The notes: generated by a model not told the origin, from the sequence alone. A stretch of 64,000 nt of DNA from Oscillospiraceae bacterium (GCA_900176545.1 FWXP01000001.1:1-64000), one strand, 5' to 3'. Positions 16,034-24,558 are shown, counted from the stretch's first letter. Made by a program: numbers and translations.

Positions 16034-16366
16034 ATGGATACTTTTATCAGCATTATGGAAACCATGATGGTCATCCTTTTTGGTATCTCATGGCCCATCA
16101 ACATCAGGAAAGCATGGAAAGCAAAGACAGCGAAAGGCACCAGCATCCTTTTCTACATGTTCATCTGGTTCGGTTATGTCTTTGCACTTGTAGGTAAGTT
16201 TGCTCTTATCAGCAACAACAGACCTGCACCCTGGTATCAGACAGTCCACTGGTATGTATTATTCTTCTATATCCTGAACATAATCATGGTAACTATCGGA
16301 ATCGCTATCTACTTCCGTAATATACGCTACGATAACAGGATAAAGACTGAAACAGTCAATGCTTGA
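16034..16366 (+). CDS. PQ-loop/SemiSWEET-like small membrane protein
   Basis: 110 residues, three hydrophobic helices. Helix 1 ends in GISWPINIRKAWKAKTAKGTS, which matches the PQ-loop signature (proline at the helix kink, then basic K-x-K-T-x-G-x-S). SemiSWEETs are three-helix units that dimerise to carry sugars or small solutes. Its partner gene overlaps it closely, and the pair faces a CitA/DcuS-type sensor. Transport function is inferred from fold only. Confidence 0.7.
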   Translation: MDTFISIMETMMVILFGISWPINIRKAWKAKTAKGTSILFYMFIWFGYVFALVGKFALISNNRPAPWYQTVHWYVLFFYILNIIMVTIGIAIYFRNIRYDNRIKTETVNA

Positions 16367-16383
16367 TGAGGAGGGACCTCGGT

Positions 16384-16932
16384 ATGTGTGTCAGTGAAAA
16401 GGAAATAGCAACTTATAATACTCTTAACCGTTTAAGCCGCAGGGATTCTGTCGTTATACTCGGATCAACATATTTCAGGGAAATGCCCGTAGGTGAGCTC
16501 AAGCAGGCTTTCGGCATTCTTTCCGATATCTATAACAGAAGCCTTACCGATCTTTCTGTATTTGAAGCTAAGGATATAGCGATCGATATCGTTAATGAGA
16601 TGAGTCCTCGAAAGCTGATACTCCAGCTTGGTGAGACAGACCTTCGAAGCGGAAAGCATACCGTTGATGAAGTAATAGATCAGATCGAAGCGATAGTGCG
16701 TGAACTTCGTAAGGTAGGCAGATCTGTTCAGATCGTATTGGTATCGCTCAACAACATTCCCGATAGAACGATCGAAGAAGAGTTTAACAGAAAGCTCGAG
16801 AAGCTGTCCCGCAGATGTAAAGCACTCTATGCTGACATCTCATCCGATGAGCAGGATGATAAGTGTCATATTCAGGCATTCCGCATGCTGAGGTTCTTTA
16901 TGTCAGACGACAGGCTTCTACAGATACTGTAA
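16384..16932 (+). CDS. SGNH/GDSL-hydrolase-like protein
   Basis: 182 residues with DSVVILGSTYFREMPV (block I with a Ser), LILQLGETDLRSG (block III, where GETD replaces G-x-N-D), VQIVLVSLNN, and a C-terminal D-D-x-C-H. These follow the SGNH esterase order, but the motifs are degenerate, so it may be a non-classical esterase or a binding protein. ATG 16384 is chosen because GAGGAGGG at 16368-16375 is ideally spaced. It is translationally linked to the PQ-loop gene. Confidence 0.6.
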   Translation: MCVSEKEIATYNTLNRLSRRDSVVILGSTYFREMPVGELKQAFGILSDIYNRSLTDLSVFEAKDIAIDIVNEMSPRKLILQLGETDLRSGKHTVDEVIDQIEAIVRELRKVGRSVQIVLVSLNNIPDRTIEEEFNRKLEKLSRRCKALYADISSDEQDDKCHIQAFRMLRFFMSDDRLLQIL

Positions 16933-16962
16933 GTTATAGTGCCCCCGAAGATATGAAGAGAG

Positions 16963-16994
16963 CCGCCGGATCCTCTAAGGATCGGGCGGTTTTC
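16963..16994 (+). terminator. Intrinsic terminator, fused to the next promoter
   Basis: CCGCCGGATCC (16963-16973) pairs with GGATCGGGCGG (16979-16989), one mismatch, loop TCTAA, tail TTTTC. The 3' arm has the same GGCGG core as at 2102 and 3855. Confidence 0.85.
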
Positions 16995-17014
16995 TTTATG
17001 TTATAATCTGAGTA
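16983..17014 (+). promoter_or_regulatory. Promoter block copy 5 (recurrent family, 2 bases shorter)
   Basis: CGGGCGGTTTTC, then TTTATGT and TATAAT at 17002-17007, followed by CTGAGTATTGG. It aligns to the other copies if two bases are deleted. It drives the GNAT at 17044. Confidence 0.7.
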
Positions 17015-17043
17015 TTGGAAATATCGAAATAAGAGGGATAAAG

Positions 17044-17559
17044 ATGATCAAGTTAGTCAGGCCAAATAGCGGATTAAAGGATAAGGCATTGGATTTTAAA
17101 CAGGAATTCCTGGATAACAACGAACATACTATCAACGGCAGTGAACTTCTGGATCAAATGGATGATTATGATCAATGGTTAAGATCTGTAACAGATAACA
17201 CAAGTCCTGAGGCTGTGAGTCCTGATTGGGTCGTTACGGATACTTTCTTTGCTCTTGATGAGAATGACGAGATAGTCGGCATCATTGACCTGCGACACAC
17301 TCTCAACGATTTCCTGAAGGATTTCGGTAACAGCGGATACAGTGTCAGACCTTCCGAGAGGCAGAAAGGTTATGCGACGGAAATGCTCAGGCAGATATTA
17401 AAGATAGCTGCAGAAATCGGCATGAACGAGATGCATCTGTCGGTAGAACGCTCGAATGAGCCTTCTGTCAGGACTATCAGGAAGAACGGCGGTGTCTACG
17501 AGAGAAGCTTTGAATTCGAGAATGAGATCGCTGATATATATGTTATACAGTTAACTTGA
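17044..17559 (+). CDS. GNAT-family N-acetyltransferase
   Basis: 171 residues. Core strand-loop EIVGIIDLRHTLNDFL, then GYSVRPSERQKGYATEMLRQIL (acetyl-CoA loop R-x-x-G-x-A) and the C-terminal NEPSVRTIRKNGGVYE. This resembles the YkwB/predicted acetyltransferase group with the W-x-x-S sequence near the middle. The first gene after promoter block copy 5, followed by an unrelated zinc-ribbon protein after its own ribosome site. Confidence 0.88.
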   Translation: MIKLVRPNSGLKDKALDFKQEFLDNNEHTINGSELLDQMDDYDQWLRSVTDNTSPEAVSPDWVVTDTFFALDENDEIVGIIDLRHTLNDFLKDFGNSGYSVRPSERQKGYATEMLRQILKIAAEIGMNEMHLSVERSNEPSVRTIRKNGGVYERSFEFENEIADIYVIQLT

Positions 17560-17601
17560 AGCTGATCTTTTGTCACAACATGAAGGAGAGAACTAAGCAT
17601 T

Positions 17602-18591
17602 ATGCGTTGTCCGCCCGGTTTTTGGGAATTGTTTTTATCAGATGAGCATGCTGACCCGGTCTATACCTGTCCGTCATGCGGTAATGTCGGATTTGCACTT
17701 GATCATACTAAGATATTAGGCAATAATGGGAAGACATCTGAATCGTGCAGAGTATGCGGCATCCCGGATTTTTTGTCCAAATACCCAAACAATGAATGGC
17801 ACGAATGCTGGAAGGAAAACGGTTCCAGGCACGTCTTCGAACTTCCTCTGACCGAGAGGATCGAATATGCCGACCATATCTATGACTGCATGTATCGTAA
17901 GGAATACGTTATTCCAAGCGAGGAAGATGTTAAGGCTAAGCGCCTGGACAGAAGAATCTTTAGCGACAATGATCGAGATCTCCCGTTTGTCAAAGACGAC
18001 AGCAAACTGACTATTACCAACGACAAAGGTGAGAAGTGGGAATTTCCCTATGAGACAAACAGGATCTTTGAGCTGGATAGTGATAAGAGATACGTGATGC
18101 TCATTGAAGAGTGCGGTTACGCGAGGCTTCTGGCAAGTGATCATCTGGGTGTAAGGGAATCCCCAAGATTAAGCTATCCTGGACTTACACCTGATCTTTT
18201 TACCTTTATCGGACTCTTTGAACCTGATTGTGTATTCGAAGACCGTGACGGAGTCATCTACACGGCTTCAGTTGCAAAACACAAGAGGGAATATGTTTTT
18301 GAAGATGATGATTTCCACAAGAAGGTATCTTCGTTGGTGGAAAGGATCAACAATATCATAAATGATCTGCCTAAGAAAGATTTCCGCAACAGGGGCATTC
18401 TTACGTATTGCATTATGGAACTGGAGTCAATGGACAGGCGAGGGGATCCTTCGAGATTTATTCCGCACAATCTGATAAGCATCCTGGAGGAAAGACCGGA
18501 TACCTTTAAAGATAATCCGGGACCAATAGGTGAACTGTACGATGAACTGAAAGAGACAGTTCGTGATTATGAAGCTCTGAAGAGAGGATAG
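17602..18591 (+). CDS. Zinc-ribbon protein with large unknown C-terminal region
   Basis: 329 residues. CPSCG (Cys23, Cys26) and CRVCG (Cys49, Cys52) form a four-Cys zinc ribbon. The remainder contains two beta-rich blocks (LTITNDKGEKWEFPYETNRIF, YVMLIEECGYARLL) and an acidic helical tail. I do not recognise the family. Ribosome site AAGGAGAG upstream. Codon use matches neighbours, so it is a genuine gene; the Zn site is the only function that can be read. Confidence 0.6.
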   Translation: MRCPPGFWELFLSDEHADPVYTCPSCGNVGFALDHTKILGNNGKTSESCRVCGIPDFLSKYPNNEWHECWKENGSRHVFELPLTERIEYADHIYDCMYRKEYVIPSEEDVKAKRLDRRIFSDNDRDLPFVKDDSKLTITNDKGEKWEFPYETNRIFELDSDKRYVMLIEECGYARLLASDHLGVRESPRLSYPGLTPDLFTFIGLFEPDCVFEDRDGVIYTASVAKHKREYVFEDDDFHKKVSSLVERINNIINDLPKKDFRNRGILTYCIMELESMDRRGDPSRFIPHNLISILEERPDTFKDNPGPIGELYDELKETVRDYEALKRG

Positions 18592-18604
18592 AGGATCTGT
18601 GACA

Positions 18605-18859
18605 ATGGCTGATAAGATGGATATAGCATTCAGAGAAGAGCTACTTGCAGGTCTCAAGACAGAATCTGACCTGAGTGAATTGGCGGTAAAGTATAAGGAT
18701 CTGGGTATGGATAATGAGAGCATGTATCACAACCTTGAAGTATTGAGACAAGAGATGAGAGCAAAAGAGGATGAAGCATCCGAGGATCTTATAATGGATT
18801 TGATGGATCGAGTCGTCGGCTGGTGTCATACTGATTGTAGGATATATCCTGATCCATAA
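18605..18859 (+). CDS. Small helical conserved protein
   Basis: 84 residues from ATG 18605 (the in-frame GTG at 18599 lacks spacing). The pattern FREELLAGLKTESDLSELAVKYKDLGMDNESMYHNLEVLR and a C-terminal IMDLMDRVVGWC fits a family of small Firmicutes proteins I recognise by shape but cannot name. All-helical, no membrane segment. It follows the zinc-ribbon gene by 13 bases, likely co-transcribed. Confidence 0.55.
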   Translation: MADKMDIAFREELLAGLKTESDLSELAVKYKDLGMDNESMYHNLEVLRQEMRAKEDEASEDLIMDLMDRVVGWCHTDCRIYPDP

Positions 18860-18908
18860 GCCGATTATGGATGGTAAACAATACTTGTTTGTAAATGGAG
18901 AATAGCTA

Positions 18909-19583
18909 ATGTCTATCATCAAAGATATAAGGGTATACAGATGTGCAGTTCCAAATGTGGCCGGAGTTAATCCGGAAGCTTTTGCTAATCCCGGATTGCA
19001 AGCTGTTGCAAGCAGGATCTGTATGAAGCTTAGAGAATGTGAGTTCTCTCTGGGGGATTTTGATCACCTCTATATAAATCTGAGCACATGTCTTGCTGAA
19101 GGCGATATAAGACCTGCCGCCAAGGAACCTGACAGATATCACCCTTGGTATCGCTACTACGATGTAGGGATCAGTAAAGAGTTTTACGGCAGTCTGGAAA
19201 AGCCGGATTGTGTACCGACTGTTGCCTTGTTGATAGAAAAGGTCTTGAAGACCCGGTTCAGTACTTCAGCATTTGATGGCGACAGGATATCCGAGTGCGT
19301 TAATGAAGCGGTAACGCAAGGCGAAGCCATGTTGATGAAGTATAAAGAGAAGATATCTTCTCAAAGAAGAGCTGTTCTTTACCTTAGATATCTGGATAAC
19401 GGCAAGTATTTTCCGTTGTTGAGGGTATACGATAATGAAGATAATATCCTCCTTGAAGAGGATCTTCCTGAATCTCAGACATTGGATCCCTATGGTCAGA
19501 TCAGTGTAAGTTCAAAAAGGGTTACGATCAACCCTCGTAAGAGCAGTTGGACTGGAAGCGAGCCTATCGTGTTTAATTTGTAA
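18909..19583 (+). CDS. Hypothetical protein, unrecognised
   Basis: 224 residues, soluble, no signal peptide. It opens MSIIKDIRVYRCAVPNVAG and has a helical middle and a beta-rich C-terminus (RRAVLYLRYLDNGKYFPLLRVYDN). Features such as frequent aromatics and the adjacent small proteins recall polymorphic-toxin immunity proteins, but no specific family can be claimed. GGAGAATAG precedes the start. Ends 37 bases before the convergent HXXEE gene. Confidence 0.5.
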   Translation: MSIIKDIRVYRCAVPNVAGVNPEAFANPGLQAVASRICMKLRECEFSLGDFDHLYINLSTCLAEGDIRPAAKEPDRYHPWYRYYDVGISKEFYGSLEKPDCVPTVALLIEKVLKTRFSTSAFDGDRISECVNEAVTQGEAMLMKYKEKISSQRRAVLYLRYLDNGKYFPLLRVYDNEDNILLEEDLPESQTLDPYGQISVSSKRVTINPRKSSWTGSEPIVFNL

Positions 19584-19620
19584 ATCAACAAGCATAATGG
19601 AAAGATATTCGAATAGGATA

Positions 19621-20163
19621 TCATTCATCTTCAGCTATATAGAACCTCATATCATTCCTGAACTCGAACTTTCTGTTGAGGAATGTCATGCCCCATATGA
19701 GAAACGCAAAGTTGGCGAGCATAAGCAGGATTCCGATGATGGTAAAGAGTACTGTAGCTGAGTCGAATATCATTATCTTCGCGCATTTGTATAGGATGAT
19801 GATACTTACGGGTATCTCTGTGATGCTGGTAATAACTGAAGGTATGTATTTCCTGATTTTTATCGATAATCCTATATGGACAAAAAAGTGCGCCGTAAGA
19901 GCCAGAAAGAAACCGTACCAGATCGAGAAGAGTATGTTGCTCGGGAAGTAATATGCCAGGAGACTTACACCGAAGAAAGGGATGAACTCCTCGTATACTC
20001 CCAGCTTCCACGGCATCTCCTTAAGGTCGCGATACATGTTCATTACCTTGGGGTAACGGTCAAAGAGCCATTGGTTATTCCTGAAGAACCAACCGAATCC
20101 AACGATCTCTTCCATGTCGTGAATGATGAACATGATGGGCAAGAGCAACAAGTATTCCCTCAT
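19621..20163 (-). CDS. HXXEE-domain membrane protein
   Basis: 180 residues. The family motif H15-D-M-E18-E19 lies at the end of the first helix (LLLLPIMFIIHDMEEI), followed by four more hydrophobic segments. HXXEE proteins are uncharacterised multi-helix membrane proteins with possible metal-binding residues. Divergent from a TetR regulator, with operator-like repeats between them, so it is probably the regulator's target. Confidence 0.8.
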   Translation of the reverse strand: MREYLLLLPIMFIIHDMEEIVGFGWFFRNNQWLFDRYPKVMNMYRDLKEMPWKLGVYEEFIPFFGVSLLAYYFPSNILFSIWYGFFLALTAHFFVHIGLSIKIRKYIPSVITSITEIPVSIIILYKCAKIMIFDSATVLFTIIGILLMLANFAFLIWGMTFLNRKFEFRNDMRFYIAEDE

Positions 20164-20180
20164 ATGAGCCTCCTGTAAAA

Positions 20181-20278
20181 GTGATACTGTAGTGTCATTT
20201 ATGCTATAATGAAACTACGCCTCAACCTTAAAGTAAATAGAAAACGCCAAAGATACACCAATTCGCGGGAAAGTGTCA
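20181..20278 (+). promoter_or_regulatory. Divergent regulatory region with TetR-operator-like repeats
   Basis: TATAAT at 20205-20210 with upstream TGC, and TGATAC (20182-20187) at 17-base spacing. GTGATACTGTAGTGTCA overlaps this promoter, and a second site AAGTGTCACTT at about 20270-20280 is a perfect 5-1-5 palindrome just before the TetR start. Shared GTGTCA cores suggest two operators. Confidence 0.5.
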
Positions 20279-20283
20279 CTTAT

Positions 20284-20874
20284 ATGTTTGAATCCAGGAA
20301 TCCTTCGGCCATTAGGTCTCAAAGAGAGATAACGGAAGCATTGCTCTCGCTCATGAAGAAATTTCCTTACGATGAGATATCGGTAAAGCAGATACTTCTG
20401 GAATCAGGGGTTGCAAAGAAGACTTTCTACAGGAACTTTGATTCCAAAGATGATGTTCTCTTCTCTAAGATAAGAGCAGAGCTTTGTGAATACTTCAGTG
20501 TCGTAGACGGAGGGAGTGCTGATGTGCTAACCACCATCTTTGCTTTCGCGAAGAAGAATAAAGATCTGCTCCTTATACTGGACAGGAACGATATGCTTCA
20601 TGTGGTCCTTAAGTGCATGAACGAGAATATCAGATCGCATAAGCAGGGGAAGGTGAGTGAGACCAATCCTTTTGTACAGCTTTTCGACGGATTGGATTCC
20701 GAATATCTGATCGCTCTTAACATAGGAGCCGTATGGAATGTTATCTCATTCTGGGTACATGGCGGGATGAAGGAAAGCCCGAAGTATGTCAGAGATACGA
20801 TATACCAATACTTAACGAGGCTGGATCCGTCGGTATGTTATAATCCGAGTATCTGTAAGAACGATCAGCATTAA
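20284..20874 (+). CDS. TetR/AcrR-family regulator
   Basis: 196 residues from ATG 20284. HTH at about 34-53 (SVKQILLESGVAKKTFYRNFDSKDDVL), preceded by REITEALLSLMKKFPYDEI, the classic TetR first helix. The C-terminal ligand domain ends NVISFWVHGGMKESPKYV, as in the DhaS/TetR_C_7-like group. An upstream in-frame start at 20209 would lie in the promoter and is rejected. Likely represses itself and the divergent HXXEE gene. Confidence 0.88.
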   Translation: MFESRNPSAIRSQREITEALLSLMKKFPYDEISVKQILLESGVAKKTFYRNFDSKDDVLFSKIRAELCEYFSVVDGGSADVLTTIFAFAKKNKDLLLILDRNDMLHVVLKCMNENIRSHKQGKVSETNPFVQLFDGLDSEYLIALNIGAVWNVISFWVHGGMKESPKYVRDTIYQYLTRLDPSVCYNPSICKNDQH

Positions 20875-20900
20875 GTAATACGAGAGGCGTTTGAACTAAT

Positions 20901-21260
20901 ATGAGACGGAAGATCACAGTATTACTGATCACTATATTTGTTCTCGGGGTATTCGGCTGCAGCAAGCCTGAACCTGAACCGGATCCTCATCAGCTGACCC
21001 TGGATAAAGTCGTTGAATTGTCTTCCAAAGGTGAAGAGCTGACCTGGGAAGACTTCGAGGAATACCATGGCGTAGAATGCGGCTCCGGTCTTTATATCGT
21101 TCGTTACGATATCGATGACGATTATGAACTGGTGATCGGCGGAACCTCTGCAGTAGGAAGCCCTATGTACATTAATCTTGTTCGGAAGGATTCGGAGGAT
21201 GAGTCAGGGGTCATCGATATAAGGACAGAGGATGTACAGGAATTTATTGAAGAAGCCTGA
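20901..21260 (+). CDS. Small lipoprotein
   Basis: 119 residues with lipobox VFGC (Cys20) after a hydrophobic stretch, then an acidic Pro-rich linker (SKPEPEPDPHQ) and a compact domain (ELSSKGEELTWEDFEEY, GSGLYIVRYDIDDDYELVIGG). Anchored to the outer face of the cell membrane by lipidation. Function unknown. Its stop overlaps the start of the next GNAT by one base. Confidence 0.75.
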   Translation: MRRKITVLLITIFVLGVFGCSKPEPEPDPHQLTLDKVVELSSKGEELTWEDFEEYHGVECGSGLYIVRYDIDDDYELVIGGTSAVGSPMYINLVRKDSEDESGVIDIRTEDVQEFIEEA

Positions 21261-21811
21261 TGGAACTTAAGGAACTCACATTAGAAGAGATACGAGGTAT
21301 CTACAAGGAGCATCTTTGCAGGGATTTCCCCGCAGATGAGCTAAAGCCCCTGGACAGGATAGAAGTCTCCTTAAGGGATGGTACTTATCGCTGTATAGGA
21401 GCTTATGAGGAGGGTGCATTTCGAGCATATGCATTCTTTGTGATTATCGGGGACAGATGCCTTCTTGATTACTTCGGTGTTGTGCCTTCTGTAAGAGGTA
21501 CAGGTGTAGGTACGACTTTCCTGAAGAAGGTGCTGTCTTCACTTGATATGAAGATGATCCTTATCGAGATAGAAGACCCTGAAGAGGGTGAGGCGCAGAT
21601 CAGGAGCAGAAGAAAGAAATTCTATCTTAATGCAGGGTGCAGGGATACTAACGTACGCTTTATAACATTCGGTGTAAAGTTCCTTCTGCTGGAGTATCCG
21701 ACTTCTATAGCACATTCTCCTGAGGAGATAGAAGGGGGATACAGGGGTATCTACAGGGCGATCCTGCCCGGGAGTATGTATGAAAGGAATATAAGGGACC
21801 TAAGAGTATGA
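21260..21811 (+). CDS. GNAT-family N-acetyltransferase
   Basis: 183 residues. CLLDYFGVVPSVRGTGVGTTFLKKV is the core strand with acetyl-CoA loop R-G-T-G-V-G-T. The C-terminal half (FYLNAGCRDTNVRFITFGVKFLLLEYP) resembles GNATs that carry a long final beta extension. Coupled by TGATG overlap to the lipoprotein gene. Substrate unknown. A second GNAT of different sequence follows at 21837. Confidence 0.85.
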   Translation: MELKELTLEEIRGIYKEHLCRDFPADELKPLDRIEVSLRDGTYRCIGAYEEGAFRAYAFFVIIGDRCLLDYFGVVPSVRGTGVGTTFLKKVLSSLDMKMILIEIEDPEEGEAQIRSRRKKFYLNAGCRDTNVRFITFGVKFLLLEYPTSIAHSPEEIEGGYRGIYRAILPGSMYERNIRDLRV

Positions 21812-21836
21812 AATCAGTTGATAATGGAGATTTGCT

Positions 21837-22286
21837 ATGGAACTTAAAAGACTGACAATAGAAGACAAAGAAGCGATAAAGGAACTGTTCACCGGTGTAT
21901 TTACGGGAGAACCCTGGAACGACGACTGGTCTGATGCTAAGCAGCTTGATCTTTATATAGAAGACCTCTGCGGCCAGAACTATTCACTGACTTACGGTCT
22001 CTTCGACGGGGACGAGATGATCGGCCTTTCTATGGGCTATATAAAGCACTGGTACACGGGAACTGAATACATAATAAACGAACTGTGCATCAAGACTGAC
22101 CGTCAGGGAAGCGGAGCGGGATCATTCTTCCTGGAGCAGATAGAAAAGGCCATCAAGGAGATCGGCCTCAAGCAGATATTCCTTCTTACAGACAGGGACG
22201 TACCTGCATATAACTTCTACAAGAAGAACGGCTATGTAGAGGTGAGCAGCTTAGTTCCTTTCTCGAAATGCTTTAAGGAGAACTAA
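21837..22286 (+). CDS. GNAT-family N-acetyltransferase
   Basis: 149 residues: TEYIINELCIKTDRQGSGAGSFFLEQIE (core strand and CoA loop Q-G-S-G-A-G), then FLLTDRDVPAYNFYKKNGYVEV. Short, single-domain aminoglycoside-6'-type shape (E-P-W near the start: FTGEPWNDDW), which is seen in AAC(6')-like enzymes. Ribosome site GGAG upstream; ends two bases before the next gene. Confidence 0.87.
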   Translation: MELKRLTIEDKEAIKELFTGVFTGEPWNDDWSDAKQLDLYIEDLCGQNYSLTYGLFDGDEMIGLSMGYIKHWYTGTEYIINELCIKTDRQGSGAGSFFLEQIEKAIKEIGLKQIFLLTDRDVPAYNFYKKNGYVEVSSLVPFSKCFKEN

Positions 22287-22288
22287 GT

Positions 22289-22966
22289 ATGGGACTTAAG
22301 AAGCTTACAGAACATATATGGTATATGCCTTACGAGGAAGAACGTGACCGTCCTAATCTCTGCTATATCAAGGGAGATAAGAGAAGCCTTGCTGTAGATG
22401 CAGGACACTCGGAGACGCATATAAGAGAGTTTTACGATCTTATCAGTAAGGAAGGTCTGCCGCTTCCATCTCTTACGGTGCTTACACACTGGCACTGGGA
22501 CCATACATTCGCGATGCATGCGGTAAACGGTATTACTCTTGCTAACAGAAGGACCAACGAGCATCTTCTGGAATGTATAAAGAAGATAGAGAAAAATGGT
22601 CCTGATGAGTTCATCAATATGTATGACAGTATCAGGAAAGAATATGAGGGCGGCAGGGAAGTCGTAGTAGTACCAGCGGATATCGTATTCGAGGGTGACA
22701 TGACTATCGACCTCGGAGGATGCACTGTAAGACTCCTTCAGACTAAGGCTCCTCACACCGACGATTCAACGCTTGTCTATGTATGTGAAGACAAGACTCT
22801 CTTTGTCGGTGATGCCACCTGCGCACAGTTTCCTAACGGAACCAAGGATAAGAAACTGGCAAATGAACTTGCAGATAAGATAAGGTCGACCGGAGCCGTC
22901 ACCTGTGTAGAAGGACATTGGCAGCCTGTAGAGGTGGAAGATACATTAGGAGATCTCTTAGCATGA
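22289..22966 (+). CDS. Metallo-beta-lactamase-fold hydrolase
   Basis: 225 residues. Motif H67-W-H69-W-D71-H72 supplies the dinuclear metal site. Later ligands are probably in TKAPHTDDSTLVY (His) and FVGDATCAQ (Asp), with a final EGHWQP. Glyoxalase-II/quorum-lactonase-type fold; substrate unknown. It ends in a 4-base ATGA overlap with the adenosine-deaminase-like gene, an arrangement implying joint function or regulation. Confidence 0.88.
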   Translation: MGLKKLTEHIWYMPYEEERDRPNLCYIKGDKRSLAVDAGHSETHIREFYDLISKEGLPLPSLTVLTHWHWDHTFAMHAVNGITLANRRTNEHLLECIKKIEKNGPDEFINMYDSIRKEYEGGREVVVVPADIVFEGDMTIDLGGCTVRLLQTKAPHTDDSTLVYVCEDKTLFVGDATCAQFPNGTKDKKLANELADKIRSTGAVTCVEGHWQPVEVEDTLGDLLA

Positions 22967-23904
22967 AAGATCTATTCTTTGAAGGACTTATAGAGAATGA
23001 TACAGAGAAACTCTTAAGAGTTCCCAAGAGTGATATCCATGTTCACTCTACCAAGGGATGCAGAAGAGAATGGCTGGAAGAGAGATTGAATGTAGATCTT
23101 CCTAAGCCCCCGCCGAAGTTTGACGGTCTTTGGGGCATGCAGGGATGGTTCACTTCTACGATAAAGCCTTATTGTTCCGGCGCAGAAGGTATTATCGTCC
23201 GCTGGGAAGGGTCCTTTGCAGAAGCCGGAAGGAATAACATAACAAGACTTGCAATGAACTTCGGAGTCACGGAGATAGAACTTGTCGGAGGCATGGAGAC
23301 ATTCGTTCCGATGATCGAAGGTTTCCACAAGAAGTATTGTCCCGATACCGTCTTTGAACCCGAGATAACATATGTCGCTGCATGCGATGTTCAGATGGAG
23401 ACTGACAGGATGGATGAGTATCTCTCATCCGGATATTTCAGATCCATAGATGTCTGTGGCGGTGAAGATATCAAGCCGGTAGAAGACTTTATACCGTTGT
23501 ATCGTAAGGCTGAGCAGTATCGTCTGATCAAGAGGATGCATGTAGGAGAGAGCGGCAGCGCTGAAGATGTCAGGCGGGCAGTGGAAATCCTGGGACTTGA
23601 TGAGGTCCACCACGGGATCGGTGCGGCAAGCTCAAAGGAAGTTATGAGATTCCTTGCTGATAACAAGATACAGCTTAATGTATGCCCAAGCAGTAATGTC
23701 ATGTTGGGATATGCGAAGAGCTACAAGGAATATCCGATCAGGACGCTTTATGAGAATGGCGTTAAAGTCACGATCAATACGGATGATCTTCTCCTGTTTG
23801 ACAGCTCTATAGAGAATGAGTATCTGCTACTGTATAACGCAGGGGCTCTCGGTCTTGAAGAGCTCAACGATATACGTATGCAGGGACTGTGCTCGCTTCC
23901 TTGA
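22963..23904 (+). CDS. Adenosine/AMP-deaminase-family metallo-hydrolase
   Basis: 313 residues from ATG 22963. The family's metal and catalytic blocks are in order: DIHVHST (His26, His28), MHVGESGSAEDV (His, Glu), EVHHGIGA, and VTINTDDLLLF (Asp pair). Adenosine deaminases normally run 330-350 residues and this ends soon after YNAGALGLEELNDIRMQG, slightly short. The activity may be on adenosine, adenine or another purine. Overlaps the MBL gene by 4 bases. Confidence 0.85.
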   Translation: MKDLFFEGLIENDTEKLLRVPKSDIHVHSTKGCRREWLEERLNVDLPKPPPKFDGLWGMQGWFTSTIKPYCSGAEGIIVRWEGSFAEAGRNNITRLAMNFGVTEIELVGGMETFVPMIEGFHKKYCPDTVFEPEITYVAACDVQMETDRMDEYLSSGYFRSIDVCGGEDIKPVEDFIPLYRKAEQYRLIKRMHVGESGSAEDVRRAVEILGLDEVHHGIGAASSKEVMRFLADNKIQLNVCPSSNVMLGYAKSYKEYPIRTLYENGVKVTINTDDLLLFDSSIENEYLLLYNAGALGLEELNDIRMQGLCSLP

Positions 23905-23932
23905 GACAGTCTTAAAGAAATGAGGTATAGAA

Positions 23933-24487
23933 ATGAACAGTAATAAAAAACATGTATCCGAATTAAATCCTCAGGAGTTCCAGAAGTTATTTCCGATCGT
24001 ACTTAAGGATGTCCTTCCTGAGTATGCGGACTGGTACGAGGAAGAGAAAAAGGCTATCCTCGGTGTTATAGATGCTAAAGATGTCGTCAGGATAAACCAT
24101 ATCGGAAGCAGTGCCATTCCCGATATCAAGGCAAAGCCTGTCGTTGATATCCTTCTTGAGATAGACGGAACATGTATCGTAAGTAAAGTTGTCGAAGCTC
24201 TGAAGAGCATCGGATTCGGTACGGAAGTCTGCATGAAGAAAGAGGAGCCTTATGAGTACCTTCTGGCAAAGGGCATGACCGTTGACGGTTTTGCAGAGAA
24301 GGTATTCCTGTTACATCTTCGCTATGCAGGTAATTGGGATGAACTCTATTTCAGGGACTATCTGCTGGAGCATCCTGATGTTGCCGCAGCGTACAGCCGT
24401 CTCAAGGAGCAGATACTGGATGACATCAGCGAAGGCAGACTGGAGAGGATGCCTAATGGTCAGCCCAACGGATATTCTAATGCGTAG
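23933..24487 (+). CDS. GrpB family (UPF0157) nucleotidyltransferase-fold protein
   Basis: 184 residues. RINHIGSSAIPDIKAKPVVDILLEID is the GrpB signature (H-I-G-S-x-A-V-P, K-P-x-x-D-I), a minimal nucleotidyltransferase fold. LRDYLLEHPDVAAAYSRLKEQI closes the domain. Function of the family is unsettled. The N-terminal 30 residues (VSELNPQEFQKLFPIVLKD) look like an extra capping helix. Confidence 0.88.
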   Translation: MNSNKKHVSELNPQEFQKLFPIVLKDVLPEYADWYEEEKKAILGVIDAKDVVRINHIGSSAIPDIKAKPVVDILLEIDGTCIVSKVVEALKSIGFGTEVCMKKEEPYEYLLAKGMTVDGFAEKVFLLHLRYAGNWDELYFRDYLLEHPDVAAAYSRLKEQILDDISEGRLERMPNGQPNGYSNA

Positions 24488-24558
24488 TTCTCCTTTGTTA
24501 AGGATATATCGCAAAGAGCAAGGGATCTGTATCAGGGTAGATACGAACTGAGATAAGA
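24488..24558. other. Convergent gap, no gene seen
   Basis: 71 bases between a plus-strand and a minus-strand gene. No clear hairpin with a T run on either strand. Confidence 0.5.
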
